Shown in pieces: positions 16,210 to 24,651 of a stretch of 62,466 nt of DNA; positions within the stretch are counted from its first letter, which is position 1, and each line of letters opens with the position of its first letter. The notes under the pieces are model-generated. The model was not told where the DNA came from. It ran no database searches and saw only the letters and a program-made list of their open reading frames with translations. This stretch comes from Dubosiella muris (GTDB lineage: Bacteria > Bacillota_I > Bacilli_A > Erysipelotrichales > Erysipelotrichaceae): the NCBI RefSeq assembly GCF_004793885.1, contig NZ_SRYG01000018.1, forward strand, positions 1 to 62,466. Reading direction: 5' to 3'. The translations under genes and the position numbers were made by a program.

Positions 16210-18282
16210 ATGAAAGACTATTTGAGTTCTGAAGTTAGAAACGTAAGTGTCGTAGGACACAGCGGAGCCGGCAAGACGTCGGTTTTGGAGGCCATGCTTT
16301 ATTATACCGACGCGACCGACCGGTTCGGAAAAACGAGCGAGGGAAGCTCGCTGATCGACTTTGACGCCGAAGAGATCCGGCGCGGCTTGTCCGTCTACAC
16401 GTCCATCGTTCCGATCGAATGGGACGGCTGCAAAATCAATTTTATCGACACACCGGGCTATTTGGATTTTATCGGCGAAAAAGAAGCGGGCGAAAAAGTC
16501 GGCGACAACGTGCTGATCGTCGTGGACGCCAAAAATCCATTGGAGCCAGGCACGCGTATTTCCTTTAAAAAGGCGATCGCGGACAAGAAGCCGACGATTT
16601 TCTTCATCAACAAGCTTGATGAGGAACACACGTCATTTGAAAAAGCGTATTCCGCTCTGCATGAGGAATTTGGAAAGAGCGTCATTCCGTTCGAGGTGCC
16701 AATCATTGAAAATGGCGTCTATGTCGGAACGGTCAACATTTTAAAAAACAAAGCGTGGTATCATCACGGACCGAAAGCGTCGGATTCCGTGGCGCAGCCG
16801 GTTCCGGAATCCATGCTGGAGGAAGTGGCGATGTACAAAGACCAAATCGCCGAGGCGGTCGCGATGGGCGACGACGAGCTGATGGAAAAATTTTTCTCCG
16901 GTGAGGAATTTACCGACGCCGAGTTGACGCGCGGCGTGCGCATTGGCGTTCGCAATGGCGAAATCATTCCGGTTTTCTCCGGCTCCGCGATTGAGTCGCG
17001 CGGAATCGGACGATTAATGGATTTGATCGTGACGTATTTCCCGACGTATTCGGAAAAAGGCCTTTACACAGCCACCACGCCAAACGACGTAAAAGTCGAG
17101 CTGCTGACGACCGAGCAGGAAGTGCTGACCGCACAAGTGTTCAAGACGATCGTCGATCCTTTTGTCGGACGGATCTCGTACATTAAAGTGCTTTCAGGCG
17201 TGCTGGCTTCGGATTCGAGCGTCGTGAACGCGAACAACGGCAAACCGGAAAAAATCGCCCAGATCTTCATTATCAAAGGAAAGCATCAAACCGCGACTGG
17301 AAAACTGTTCACGGGCGATATCGGTGCCTTGACCAAGCTGCAAAATACGCAAACCAACGATACGCTTTGCGAAAAAGGCAAACTGCTGATCGCGGATCCG
17401 ATTTCGTTTACCGAGCCGCTTTACGGGCAGGCCGTCACGCCGAAAACGAAAAATGACGAGGACAAGCTAAGCAATGGTCTGGCCCGCCTTCAAGAGGAAG
17501 ATCCGACATTCAAAGTCGTACAAAACAAGGAAACGAAGGAAACCGTCATGTATGGTATTGGCGATCAGCATCTGGAAGTGATTGTCAACAAGCTGAAAAA
17601 CAAATTCAAAGCCGACGTCCTGCTGTCGGATCCAAAAATCACATATCGCGAAACGATCACGAAAACCGCGATCGGCGAGGGGCGCCATAAAAAACAATCC
17701 GGCGGTCATGGACAATTCGGACATGTGTTCGTTGAATTCGCGCCGAATCCGGACGCGGAGGAAATGGTTTTCGCCGAAAAGGTGTTTGGCGGCGCCGTTC
17801 CAAAACAATACTTCCCGGCTGTGGAAACGGGACTTCGCGAATGCACGGCGGAAGGAACGCTGGCCAACTACAAGATGGTCAATGTGAAAACGACGTTGCT
17901 TGATGGAAAATACCACGATGTCGATTCCAGTGAAATGGCGTTCAAGCTGGCGGCACGGCTGGCGTACAAGGACGCGATGGAAAAATGCCGTCCGATCCTG
18001 CTTGAGCCGATTATGAACGTGACGGTCCGGGTACCGGATGAGTACACCGGCACGATTATCGGCGACTTGAACAAACGCCGGGGCGCGATCATGGGCATGA
18101 CGCCGGATGAAAACGACCAGATCATCGAGGCGCAAGTGCCAATGGGTGAAATGGCGCGCTACTCCGTGGAGCTTCGCTCCATGACGCAAGGTCTGGGAAC
18201 GTACACGATCGAAATGGACCGCTACGATCCGGTTCCGGACAACATCGCGCAGCGCATTATCGCAAACGCGAAAAAAGACTAA
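16210..18282 (+). CDS. Elongation factor G-like GTPase
   Basis: A 690-residue EF-G paralogue. The G-domain shows the P-loop GHSGAGKT (16-23), DTPGYLDF (G3) and NKLD (G4); domains II-V follow, with HGQFGHV in domain IV. The P-loop and IDFDAEEIRRGLS differ from canonical FusA (which has AHIDAGKTT and usually sits in the str operon), so this is the second, EF-G2-type copy. Its role is not settled in most species. AGGAGG precedes the start. Confidence 0.9.
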   Translation: MKDYLSSEVRNVSVVGHSGAGKTSVLEAMLYYTDATDRFGKTSEGSSLIDFDAEEIRRGLSVYTSIVPIEWDGCKINFIDTPGYLDFIGEKEAGEKVGDNVLIVVDAKNPLEPGTRISFKKAIADKKPTIFFINKLDEEHTSFEKAYSALHEEFGKSVIPFEVPIIENGVYVGTVNILKNKAWYHHGPKASDSVAQPVPESMLEEVAMYKDQIAEAVAMGDDELMEKFFSGEEFTDAELTRGVRIGVRNGEIIPVFSGSAIESRGIGRLMDLIVTYFPTYSEKGLYTATTPNDVKVELLTTEQEVLTAQVFKTIVDPFVGRISYIKVLSGVLASDSSVVNANNGKPEKIAQIFIIKGKHQTATGKLFTGDIGALTKLQNTQTNDTLCEKGKLLIADPISFTEPLYGQAVTPKTKNDEDKLSNGLARLQEEDPTFKVVQNKETKETVMYGIGDQHLEVIVNKLKNKFKADVLLSDPKITYRETITKTAIGEGRHKKQSGGHGQFGHVFVEFAPNPDAEEMVFAEKVFGGAVPKQYFPAVETGLRECTAEGTLANYKMVNVKTTLLDGKYHDVDSSEMAFKLAARLAYKDAMEKCRPILLEPIMNVTVRVPDEYTGTIIGDLNKRRGAIMGMTPDENDQIIEAQVPMGEMARYSVELRSMTQGLGTYTIEMDRYDPVPDNIAQRIIANAKKD

Positions 18283-18286
18283 GACG

Positions 18287-18322
18287 AAAAAAAGACGAAT
18301 CAAAAAGCATTCGTCTTTTTTT
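18287..18322. terminator. Terminator after the EF-G-like gene
   Basis: A 12-bp stem (18289-18300 with 18309-18320), 8-nt loop, A-rich on one side and T-rich on the other. It lies between two convergent genes. Confidence 0.9.
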
Positions 18323-18330
18323 GGTGGAGA

Positions 18331-18870
18331 TTAATGGCCAAACGCTTTCTCGCAAATGGCATGCGCTTCCTCGATCAAGTCATTCAATGGCTTCTTTCGA
18401 CCGCCGTCCTTCCACGCGATGTACAGATTATACAGCATTCCGACGTAGGCGGTCAGTTGGATTTGCAGCTGCGGATCGCGTTGCGGATTCCAGATTTTCC
18501 AGGCCAGCGCGGTGAGTTCGTTTAAAAAGAGAATCCCGAAGCCGCATTGAATCAAGCCGTCGATGAAGTCGCGGTACTGATCGAAGTAACGCAAAGAGTG
18601 GGCGACGTGGAGAGAGTCGTAAAACGTGCCGCCATGTTGTTGTCCGTTGGCGTGGGTTTGGATATAGTCGCCTAAAATGTCGTGAATGTACGAGGTCAGC
18701 ACTTCCTCTTTGCTCGTGTAGTTGCGATAAAACGTGACGCGGGACACACCGGCCTTGGCGGTGAGCTCGGAAATCGAAATCGAGGAAAACGGCTTTTCCT
18801 TGATGAGTCGCAAAAGCGCCATCACAATGCATTCCCGGGAAAATAAATTGCGCTGGTTTCTTTTTTCCAT
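18331..18870 (-). CDS. TetR/AcrR family transcriptional regulator
   Basis: A 179-residue regulator. An N-terminal helix-turn-helix (about 18-48: SSISISELTAKAGVSRVTFYRNYTSKEE, shown in part) precedes an all-helical ligand domain. GAAAGGAAGG supports ATG 18870 over an upstream in-frame ATG. It is divergent from the DegV gene across 112 bp and probably regulates it and itself. Some TetR proteins of this shape act on dihydroxyacetone kinase genes, but none is nearby. Confidence 0.88.
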   Translation of the reverse strand: MEKRNQRNLFSRECIVMALLRLIKEKPFSSISISELTAKAGVSRVTFYRNYTSKEEVLTSYIHDILGDYIQTHANGQQHGGTFYDSLHVAHSLRYFDQYRDFIDGLIQCGFGILFLNELTALAWKIWNPQRDPQLQIQLTAYVGMLYNLYIAWKDGGRKKPLNDLIEEAHAICEKAFGH

Positions 18871-18982
18871 GTTACACAATCCTTCCTTTCTGTTACTGTT
18901 CGCGCGGATCGAATTGAAAATCAATGTGTTCACTGATACACTTTGTAACATATAAAAAAGAAAATGAAAAGAGGAATAGACA

Positions 18983-19843
18983 ATGCGTTACGCAGTAGTG
19001 ACAGATACGAACAGTGGTTTTACAAGCGAGGAAGCGAAGAAGCACGGTATCGAGCTCATTCCGATGCCAGTCATCATCGACGACCAGACGCGCTATGAAG
19101 GCGTGGACATCGACGAGGCAACGTTTTACGACTGGCTTGCTTCCGGACAAAAAGCCACGACGTCCCAACCCGCTCCCGGGGATGTCCTGCGGCAGTGGGA
19201 TGCGCTGCTGGAAAAAGGCTATGACGCCATCATCCACATTCCAATGACTTCGGGCTTGAGCAATTCCTGTCAAACCGCCACGATGCTCGCCCAGGATTAT
19301 GATGGAAAAGTGGTGGTGGTGGACGACCACCGGATTTCCATTCCGCTCCAGGAATCCGTTCTCAAAGCGAGAAGGCTGGCCGATGAAGGGATGGATCCGC
19401 AAGAAATTAAAAAGATTTTGGAAAGCGATGGATTGCGTTCCTCGATTTATCTGGCGGTCAACACGCTGGAATATTTAAAAAAAGGCGGCCGGATCACGCC
19501 GGCGGCGGCTTTGCTTGGCTCCGTGCTTGGCATCAAGCCGATTTTGACGATCCAGGGGGAAAAGCTCGACACGTTTTCCAAGGCGCGCAGCATGCGACGC
19601 TGCAAAACGAAAATGATCGAAGCGCTAAAAAAAGACTATGAAGAAAGGTTTTCCATGTTCGACTGGAGCGAATTGTGTGTCGGCGCCGCCGGAACGCGGC
19701 TGAGCCAAGCCGAAATCGACGAATGGACCGCCATGCTGCAGGAAGCGTTTCCGAAAACCGTGGTTCGATACGCCCCGCTTTCTTTAAGCATTGGAACCCA
19801 CACGGGACCGGGTGTCGTGGGATGCGCGATCTGCCTAAAATAA
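18983..19843 (+). CDS. DegV family fatty-acid-binding protein
   Basis: A 286-residue two-domain protein. The N-terminal domain (1-170) has AVVTDTNSGF and PMTSGLSNSCQTA, the C-terminal domain GGRITPAAALLGSVLGIKPIL, all typical of DegV proteins. These bind a fatty acid and hand it to FakA for phosphorylation (FakB role). No fakA is present in this window. AAAGAGG precedes the ATG. Confidence 0.93.
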   Translation: MRYAVVTDTNSGFTSEEAKKHGIELIPMPVIIDDQTRYEGVDIDEATFYDWLASGQKATTSQPAPGDVLRQWDALLEKGYDAIIHIPMTSGLSNSCQTATMLAQDYDGKVVVVDDHRISIPLQESVLKARRLADEGMDPQEIKKILESDGLRSSIYLAVNTLEYLKKGGRITPAAALLGSVLGIKPILTIQGEKLDTFSKARSMRRCKTKMIEALKKDYEERFSMFDWSELCVGAAGTRLSQAEIDEWTAMLQEAFPKTVVRYAPLSLSIGTHTGPGVVGCAICLK

Positions 19844-19868
19844 AAAGACGTCTCAAAACGTCTTTTTT
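19842..19868. terminator. Bidirectional terminator after the DegV gene
   Basis: AAAAAGACG pairs with CGTCTTTTT around 8 nt. The TGA stop of the convergent TetR gene (19855-19853) lies in the loop. Confidence 0.9.
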
Positions 19869-20437
19869 TGCTGATGGTCGTCGACTTGCAAAATCGCCGC
19901 GAAATCGGCGCGGCATCGGTCGATCAAGTCGAACGCGCCATTGGACATGCACCATTTCAACGCGTAGCCAAGACCGACGTTTCGGCAAGTCAAATAAAGA
20001 AGCGCCGGATCACTCGGATTTTTGATTTGTCCTGCTTTCTGGCCTTTTTGAATGGCCTCGATCGTCATCGTGCGGGCTTCGCTCATATAAGGCGGGGCCT
20101 CGCTTTTTTCATTGAAATTCAGGATCCAGTAGCGGGAATAGAGCCCGGGTCCCAGCCGGACGCTTTTCTGCATCGTAAAGGTCAATCCGGTGCAAACGAT
20201 TTCCCAGTAATTGGTCGGGTCCATCGCCCGGATGCAGGCACTCAAATCCTCCACGGTCCCGCGAAAATAATATCGAAGAAGCTGCTCCTTCGAAGTCACG
20301 TATTTATAAAACGTCGGTTTGGTGATCCCGCAAGTTTTGCAGATGTCCATGACGGATACCCGGTCGTAGCCCTCTTTAAGGAACATCGCCAAAGCGGTTT
20401 GGATAATCAGATTTTTTTTGTCTTCCTGTTTGTTCAT
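19853..20437 (-). CDS. TetR family transcriptional regulator (second of a tandem pair)
   Basis: A 194-residue TetR protein with the DNA-binding motif VSVMDICKTCGITKPTFYKY (about 27-46). It is clearly paralogous to the gene just upstream, sharing SVMDIC-(N/K)-(A/T)-CGITKPTFYKY and GQIKNPSDP. GGAGGAGG precedes ATG 20437, which overlaps the stop of the upstream paralogue. Tandem, co-transcribed TetR paralogues could form heterodimers or sense two ligands. No transporter or enzyme target lies beside them. Confidence 0.9.
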   Translation of the reverse strand: MNKQEDKKNLIIQTALAMFLKEGYDRVSVMDICKTCGITKPTFYKYVTSKEQLLRYYFRGTVEDLSACIRAMDPTNYWEIVCTGLTFTMQKSVRLGPGLYSRYWILNFNEKSEAPPYMSEARTMTIEAIQKGQKAGQIKNPSDPALLYLTCRNVGLGYALKWCMSNGAFDLIDRCRADFAAILQVDDHQQKKTF

Positions 20438-21012
20438 CGCACCTCCTCCGGTTCGGCACAAAGAATGGCTTTGAGCCCACTTTGAAACAAATTGTTCATA
20501 CTTTGGTCAGGATCGGCATACATGCACCGGTAGGCGCCATTGCCAAACGAAAGGGCGATGAGGGAGCTCATCAGGCGATGCGGATCAGACGGATTTTTGA
20601 TTTGTCCGCTTTCCTGTCCCAGGCGGATCAAATCCTCGATCCACGCGTTGAACCGGAACACGTCGTTGAATGCGCCTTGATATTCTTTCAAGTTGGCGGC
20701 GAAGACTTCGGTATACAAGTCGATACCCAATTCCTCCGTATGAAAATAATAAAGATCAAACACGTCGATAATTTGCTGTAGATGATCCGTCGAAGAACCG
20801 ATATGAAACCATTCCTCCGGGATTTGCGCAGTCAAAGTCGAAGAAAAGTACTTCAAAAGACTGTCTTTTGAATCAATGTACTTGTAAAAGGTCGGTTTCG
20901 TGATGCCACAGGCATTGCAAATGTCCATTACCGAGACGGATTTATAGCCCTTTTCACGAAACAGATCAAAAGAAGTGTCAATAATGCGTTGCTTTACGTT
21001 GTTTCTTTGCAT
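20434..21012 (-). CDS. TetR family transcriptional regulator (first of a tandem pair)
   Basis: A 192-residue TetR protein; the helix-turn-helix reads KSVSVMDICNACGITKPTFY (about 24-43), followed by a helical ligand-binding domain. It leads the two-gene unit. Upstream the DNA carries a palindrome TTTACC-TC-GGTAAA that would suit autoregulation. Confidence 0.9.
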   Translation of the reverse strand: MQRNNVKQRIIDTSFDLFREKGYKSVSVMDICNACGITKPTFYKYIDSKDSLLKYFSSTLTAQIPEEWFHIGSSTDHLQQIIDVFDLYYFHTEELGIDLYTEVFAANLKEYQGAFNDVFRFNAWIEDLIRLGQESGQIKNPSDPHRLMSSLIALSFGNGAYRCMYADPDQSMNNLFQSGLKAILCAEPEEVR

Positions 21013-21016
21013 AGGG

Positions 21017-21055
21017 GTTTACCTCGGTAAAGTTCTTACCTGTACCTATTTTACC
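21017..21055 (-). promoter_or_regulatory. Promoter and putative operator of the tandem TetR genes
   Basis: The palindrome TTTACC-TC-GGTAAA lies at about 21018-21031, a few bases before the start codon. A TAAAAT -10 box (minus strand) sits near 21053-21048, and further TACC motifs lie between. No convincing -35 box. Confidence 0.5.
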
Positions 21056-21158
21056 ACAGTTAATTGCGAATGAAAACGGAAGAATTCATGGAGTGAAAAA
21101 ACTTTTCATTTTATGAAAAATGACATAGAAAAGAGAGATCATTTCAAACGACAAAATG

Positions 21159-21224
21159 GAAAGAGCGAAAACAAACAAAGCGCCCTCATTAAGCGGAAGG
21201 CGCTTTGCTTGTTTTCGCTCTTTC
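21159..21224. repeat. 26-bp near-perfect inverted repeat at the toxin 3' end
   Basis: Arms 21159-21184 and 21199-21224 pair with a single mismatch around a 14-nt loop. The right arm encodes the last residues of the toxin (ERAKTSKAP) and the left arm, read on the other strand, encodes nearly the same peptide. It may end toxin transcription, though no good T run follows. Confidence 0.9.
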
Positions 21225-21701
21225 GAGCATGTCGTGTTTGATCTTCATTACATTCGAAAATGTGATTCGCTTTCCCTGGCCTTCCAGCAAAAGGATGCGG
21301 CGGACTTTCTTGGAAAGTGTTTTCTCAAGCCGATACGGGATCCGTACCGGATAATGGTTGTGATCCATATATTCGTTTTCGATGTAACGTGACGTGATCG
21401 GACACATGTTCTGAATCAAAAATGCGCATTCATGACCGAGAATATCTCCAAATACGATCGTGTCGCAACGACCGAATTTTCTTTTTTTCTCTTCTGCGAT
21501 CCGTTTATATTTCGATATTTTAGAAGAGATAGGGATGAACCATAAGATCTCAGGGTCTGTGGAATCGCGCAAGGCAAAATATGCCGGACGATCATGGACA
21601 GCGTTGTTGACGATGATCTTGTTCGGCATCAGACCGGCTTCCGGAAAATCCCGGAAATACGAGTCTTTCATGAAGTAAAAATGATTCTCTTCAACAAACA
21701 T
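21189..21701 (-). CDS. Type III toxin-antitoxin toxin, ToxN/CptN-like endoribonuclease
   Basis: A 170-residue protein resembling type III toxins: FYFMKDSYFRDFPE (8-21), HDRPAYFALRD (36-46), IPISSKISKYKRI (56-68), GRCDTIVFGDILGHECAFL (77-95), QNMCPITSRYI (97-107) and the C-terminal VRRILLLEGQGKRITFSNVMKI. The family is a Kid/MazF-fold RNase that cuts its own antitoxin transcript into repeats and is held inactive by them. It starts at 21701 with AGGAGA, right after a hairpin and two 46-nt repeats, exactly the family's gene order. The family call is from recalled motifs, supported by the context. Confidence 0.85.
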   Translation of the reverse strand: MFVEENHFYFMKDSYFRDFPEAGLMPNKIIVNNAVHDRPAYFALRDSTDPEILWFIPISSKISKYKRIAEEKKRKFGRCDTIVFGDILGHECAFLIQNMCPITSRYIENEYMDHNHYPVRIPYRLEKTLSKKVRRILLLEGQGKRITFSNVMKIKHDMLERAKTSKAPSA

Positions 21702-21717
21702 CGGTAAATCTCCTGGA

Positions 21718-21738
21718 AGAGCTTCATAAAGAAGCTCT
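21718..21738 (-). terminator. Leaky hairpin between antitoxin RNA and toxin
   Basis: An 8-bp perfect stem (21738-21731 with 21725-21718), 5-nt loop and no T tract, immediately before the toxin ribosome binding site. In type III loci a weak terminator here sets antitoxin excess. Confidence 0.75.
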
Positions 21739-21850
21739 GCATGTGACCACGAGCATTTGTATGCCGCGTCTCGTGCAGCGGCTCACATTTGAACACGAGC
21801 ATTTATCCATCGCGTCTCGTGCAGCGATACACATGCGGGACCGGAGTCCC
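21739..21850 (-). ncRNA. Type III antitoxin RNA with two 46-nt pseudoknot repeats
   Basis: Two tandem 46-nt repeats (21836-21791 and 21790-21745, minus strand). Each forms a 5-bp stem, ATCGC/GCGAT in the first and GCCGC/GCGGC in the second: two compensatory base changes keep the pairing. The invariant loop CACGAG is complementary to a downstream invariant CTCGTG, giving an H-type pseudoknot, as known for ToxI-type antitoxins. Start estimated from the -10 box. Confidence 0.85.
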
Positions 21851-21856
21851 ATTTTT

Positions 21857-21862
21857 ATTATA
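21857..21862 (-). promoter_or_regulatory. -10 box of the type III toxin-antitoxin operon
   Basis: A perfect TATAAT on the minus strand, about 20 nt before the first repeat. The -35 region is weak. Confidence 0.65.
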
Positions 21863-21964
21863 CTGTGTTTTCGCTCCAAGAAAAGCGGTTTTAAATGAAA
21901 AGTTACAGTTTTATTTAATAAACCGAAGTAAAGCTCAGAATTGGTATGATCAAAAAGATACATT

Positions 21965-22444
21965 TCAACCCTGCGAAGCGGAGTCCTGCAACGCGTCAAT
22001 CGCCAAAACAAGCATGAGAAGCGGCAACGCGTCTTCCTCCCGCTCGTAATGGATAGAAAAATGGTCGCTCAAGTGCCAAAGCTCGGTTTGAATCGTGCCA
22101 ACGAGCCCTCCGGCATCGTCGCGCACCTCGTAATCCCAGCCCCACACATTGCCATCCGCCTGCCAGCCCATGTAATTCATAACGAGCTTGGGCCGAAGCA
22201 AGGTAAGCTTTTGCTGAATCGTCCCCAGCTTCTCCCCGTTGCGGATGATTTCAAAGCAGGGCAGCAAGGACAGGAAAGCCTGATGGACCAAACCAACCGG
22301 CTGGCCATTTCCGTCATAAATCGTGAGTTTCCGGGTCAGAGAAGGCGAGCCTTTGATCGTATACGCGATCGTTCCATCCTCACGTGCCACGTCGTACGTT
22401 CCCCATAAAGAAAAAAGCTTTTGCGCGATGTACAAAGAACGCAA
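21965..22444 (-). CDS. LURP-one-related (YxjI-like) protein
   Basis: A 159-residue tubby-like beta-barrel protein. RSLYIAQKLFSLWGTYDVARE, YTIKGSPSLTRKLTIYD and GTIQQKLTLLRPKLVM follow the repeated strand pattern of the LOR/YxjI family. The role of this family in bacteria is unknown; membrane-associated or scramblase-like functions have been proposed for relatives. A GGTGG site precedes the start and a promoter lies at 22466-22494. Confidence 0.82.
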   Translation of the reverse strand: MRSLYIAQKLFSLWGTYDVAREDGTIAYTIKGSPSLTRKLTIYDGNGQPVGLVHQAFLSLLPCFEIIRNGEKLGTIQQKLTLLRPKLVMNYMGWQADGNVWGWDYEVRDDAGGLVGTIQTELWHLSDHFSIHYEREEDALPLLMLVLAIDALQDSASQG

Positions 22445-22465
22445 TTTACCACCACCTTTTTCTCC

Positions 22466-22494
22466 ATCATCGGCGATAAAAGGTGTCTTGTCAA
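22466..22494 (-). promoter_or_regulatory. Promoter of the LURP-one-like gene
   Basis: Minus strand TTGACA (22494-22489), 17-bp spacer, GATGAT (22471-22466). Confidence 0.6.
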
Positions 22495-22555
22495 ATTTTT
22501 TTCTTCAAATCCGGAAGAAAAGGTATAATAAAAGGCAAACAAAGGAGGAGAAAAA

Positions 22556-23341
22556 ATGAAGGAAAAGGAAGCGTTTTCGGAACTTGTCGACCGGTTTCGC
22601 GCGTGTGAAAGCGTGGAAGCCATCGGGCTTGGCGGCTCGAGAGCGACCGGAAAGGCGGACGCGGGCTCCGACTACGATCTTTACGTCTACGTTCGCGCCG
22701 ATATCCCGATCGCGCAGCGTGAAGTGATCTTCGCCGGTTTGTTCCAGATCATGGAATACGACAACACGTTTTGGGAACGGGAGGACGACGGCGTTTTCAC
22801 GGACGGGACGCCCATCGACATTTTGTACCGGCGTATCGACGACCTCGATCAGAGCGTGCGGCACGTCGTGATCGACCACCAGGCGCAAAACGCCTACACC
22901 ACGTGTTTGTGGAACAACCTTCTCAACACGAAGATCTTGTTCGACCGCCATGGACGACTTGCCGCTCTGCAAAAAAAATACACGGTGCCATATCCTGCCG
23001 AATTGAAGGAAAACATCGTTCGCCGGCAAAAGGCGCTGTTGTTTGACGGACTGCCTAACTACGCCGGCCAGATTAAAAAGGTGATTGCGCGCCGTGACAC
23101 GCCCGCGATAAATCACCGGGCGGCCGCGTTCGTGGAGTCGTACTTCGACTTGCTGTTTGGACTCAATGGAACGACGCATCCCGGAGAGAAGCGGATGCTG
23201 CGCGAAGCCAAAAAGCTGCCAGTCGTCCCGGAGGCGTTCGAAACCGACATCGAGTCGTTGTTTGCGGACTTGTTCGTCGATTTTGACGCGGCCATCCACG
23301 ATCTCGAGCGGATCGAGCGGCGGCTGAAAGCGATTTTGTAA
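22556..23341 (+). CDS. Nucleotidyltransferase-fold protein with DUF4037-like C-terminus
   Basis: A 261-residue protein. The polymerase-beta-type nucleotidyltransferase motif GLGGSRATGKADAGSDYDLYVY (about 23-44, shown as its parts GSRATG and DYDLYVY) supplies the GS and DxD metal ligands; TPIDILYR adds the third acidic residue. The rest is helical, as in DUF4037/aminoglycoside-adenylyltransferase relatives. It may modify a small molecule or nucleotide. AAAGGAGGAG precedes the ATG and TATAAT lies at 22524-22529. Confidence 0.85.
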   Translation: MKEKEAFSELVDRFRACESVEAIGLGGSRATGKADAGSDYDLYVYVRADIPIAQREVIFAGLFQIMEYDNTFWEREDDGVFTDGTPIDILYRRIDDLDQSVRHVVIDHQAQNAYTTCLWNNLLNTKILFDRHGRLAALQKKYTVPYPAELKENIVRRQKALLFDGLPNYAGQIKKVIARRDTPAINHRAAAFVESYFDLLFGLNGTTHPGEKRMLREAKKLPVVPEAFETDIESLFADLFVDFDAAIHDLERIERRLKAIL

Positions 23342-23344
23342 AAG

Positions 23345-23375
23345 AAAAGGACGGCCGCGACGGATCGTCCTTTTT
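23345..23375 (+). terminator. Terminator after the nucleotidyltransferase gene
   Basis: A 9-bp stem (23345-23353 with 23366-23374), 12-nt loop, T run. Confidence 0.85.
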
Positions 23376-23406
23376 CGATGGTAAAAAGATAGGAAATCAA
23401 GAAGAT

Positions 23407-24624
23407 TTATTTGTCTTCGTCGATTTTTTTCGGAGCCTCTTCGATATCCAGTTTTTTCTGGAAGTGGCTCAAAACGTTTTTCGCGAAGTCGCGGCCACCG
23501 ACGCCAAACGAGATCGCGAAGGCGATGCCGAGGGCGAGAATGGCGATGACAAACGCGCTGTCAACCAGTTCCTTGGCGATGCCGAGTTCATTCAAAATCA
23601 TGAACGCGCCAATCGTGTAAATCAGGTACTGAACCAAAATCGCCAGCGAAGGATGTTCGTTGTTTCGAAGCGCTTTCGAGCAAATGCCCGCGATAAAGAC
23701 GCAAGCGATCAAAATCAGGAAGGCGCTTAATGCGTATGGCATGTAGTCGATGACAGCCAGGCCGATGCTTGTCAGGATACCAAGATGCAGGGCGCTAAAG
23801 CTTTCAACGACAAAGAAGATAACCAAAATGACTTCGACTGTTTTTCCTGTAACTTTCGAAAGGATGAAGTTTTTATTTTTGGAACCCATCAGGTTCTCGA
23901 CTTTGGCATCCAGTCCGGACGCCTCGATTAGACGGGCCACGATGTTGCCAATAAACTTCGACAAAATCCAGCCAATGACGATAATGACAAGGGCCGCGAA
24001 AATGTTCGGAATGTAGTTGAAGATAATGCTCAGCATCGCGATGGCCGGATCGGTAATCGCGCGGATGTTCAGCACATACAACGCCGCGATAATGATCGGG
24101 ATCAAAATGAGAACATAGACGATGTACGCGATCGTGTTGGACAGTTTGCCTTGGTCGTCCACCTGGATACCGGCAAGATTTTGGAGCTTGTTGATTTCCA
24201 GCTTATTTAAAACCGGGATCAAAAGTTCGCGGACGAGTTTGGCGATATAGAAGCCAACCCACAATACGATGACGGAACCAATGATGTTTGGAACATAAAC
24301 CCATACGTTATTGAGCATGTTCAAAATCGGCGCTGAAACCTGCGTCATGCCCAGCGTTTCAAAAATACCAGGAACAAAGAGCAGGAACACGATTAGCTGC
24401 GCGAGTTTGGCAATCAGCTCAATCGCTTTCGCCCCCTGATTGCCTTCGCCTTCTGGCGACTTGGCCTGGGCGAGTTTCGTTTTCGACAGCAGCTTCACGA
24501 TAATCGACTTCACGATCGCCGCCACGATAAAGGCGACGATCAAAAGGATGACAGCTTTGACAGCTGCGCCCAAATCTGTTTCAAAGAAATGGGATACATC
24601 GGAATAAGCGTTAATTTTTAGCAT
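23407..24624 (-). CDS. Mechanosensitive-channel-like membrane protein (CmpX type)
   Basis: A 405-residue protein with about ten hydrophobic helices and repeated glycine-rich segments of the conserved TM-helix type (VPNIIGSVIVLWVGFYIAKLV, split; IPNIFAALVIIVIGWILSKF). The C-terminal GIAFAISFGVGGRDFAKN resembles the pore end of small mechanosensitive channels. It lacks the large cytoplasmic MscS beta domain. Role inferred: osmotic or membrane-stress relief. GAGG precedes ATG 24624; an upstream ATG has no such site. Confidence 0.85.
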   Translation of the reverse strand: MLKINAYSDVSHFFETDLGAAVKAVILLIVAFIVAAIVKSIIVKLLSKTKLAQAKSPEGEGNQGAKAIELIAKLAQLIVFLLFVPGIFETLGMTQVSAPILNMLNNVWVYVPNIIGSVIVLWVGFYIAKLVRELLIPVLNKLEINKLQNLAGIQVDDQGKLSNTIAYIVYVLILIPIIIAALYVLNIRAITDPAIAMLSIIFNYIPNIFAALVIIVIGWILSKFIGNIVARLIEASGLDAKVENLMGSKNKNFILSKVTGKTVEVILVIFFVVESFSALHLGILTSIGLAVIDYMPYALSAFLILIACVFIAGICSKALRNNEHPSLAILVQYLIYTIGAFMILNELGIAKELVDSAFVIAILALGIAFAISFGVGGRDFAKNVLSHFQKKLDIEEAPKKIDEDK

Positions 24625-24651
24625 ATTATTTACCTCATGTTCGGTTTTCAA

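Noticed and set aside
18929-18944. GTGT-N8-ACAC as the TetR operator between the TetR and DegV genes
   Set aside because: Only 4-bp arms; too weak to report as a site.
21745-21836. Two 46-bp repeats as a minimal CRISPR array
   Set aside because: The units are adjacent without spacers, vary inside a stem in a compensatory way, and lie before a type III toxin gene.
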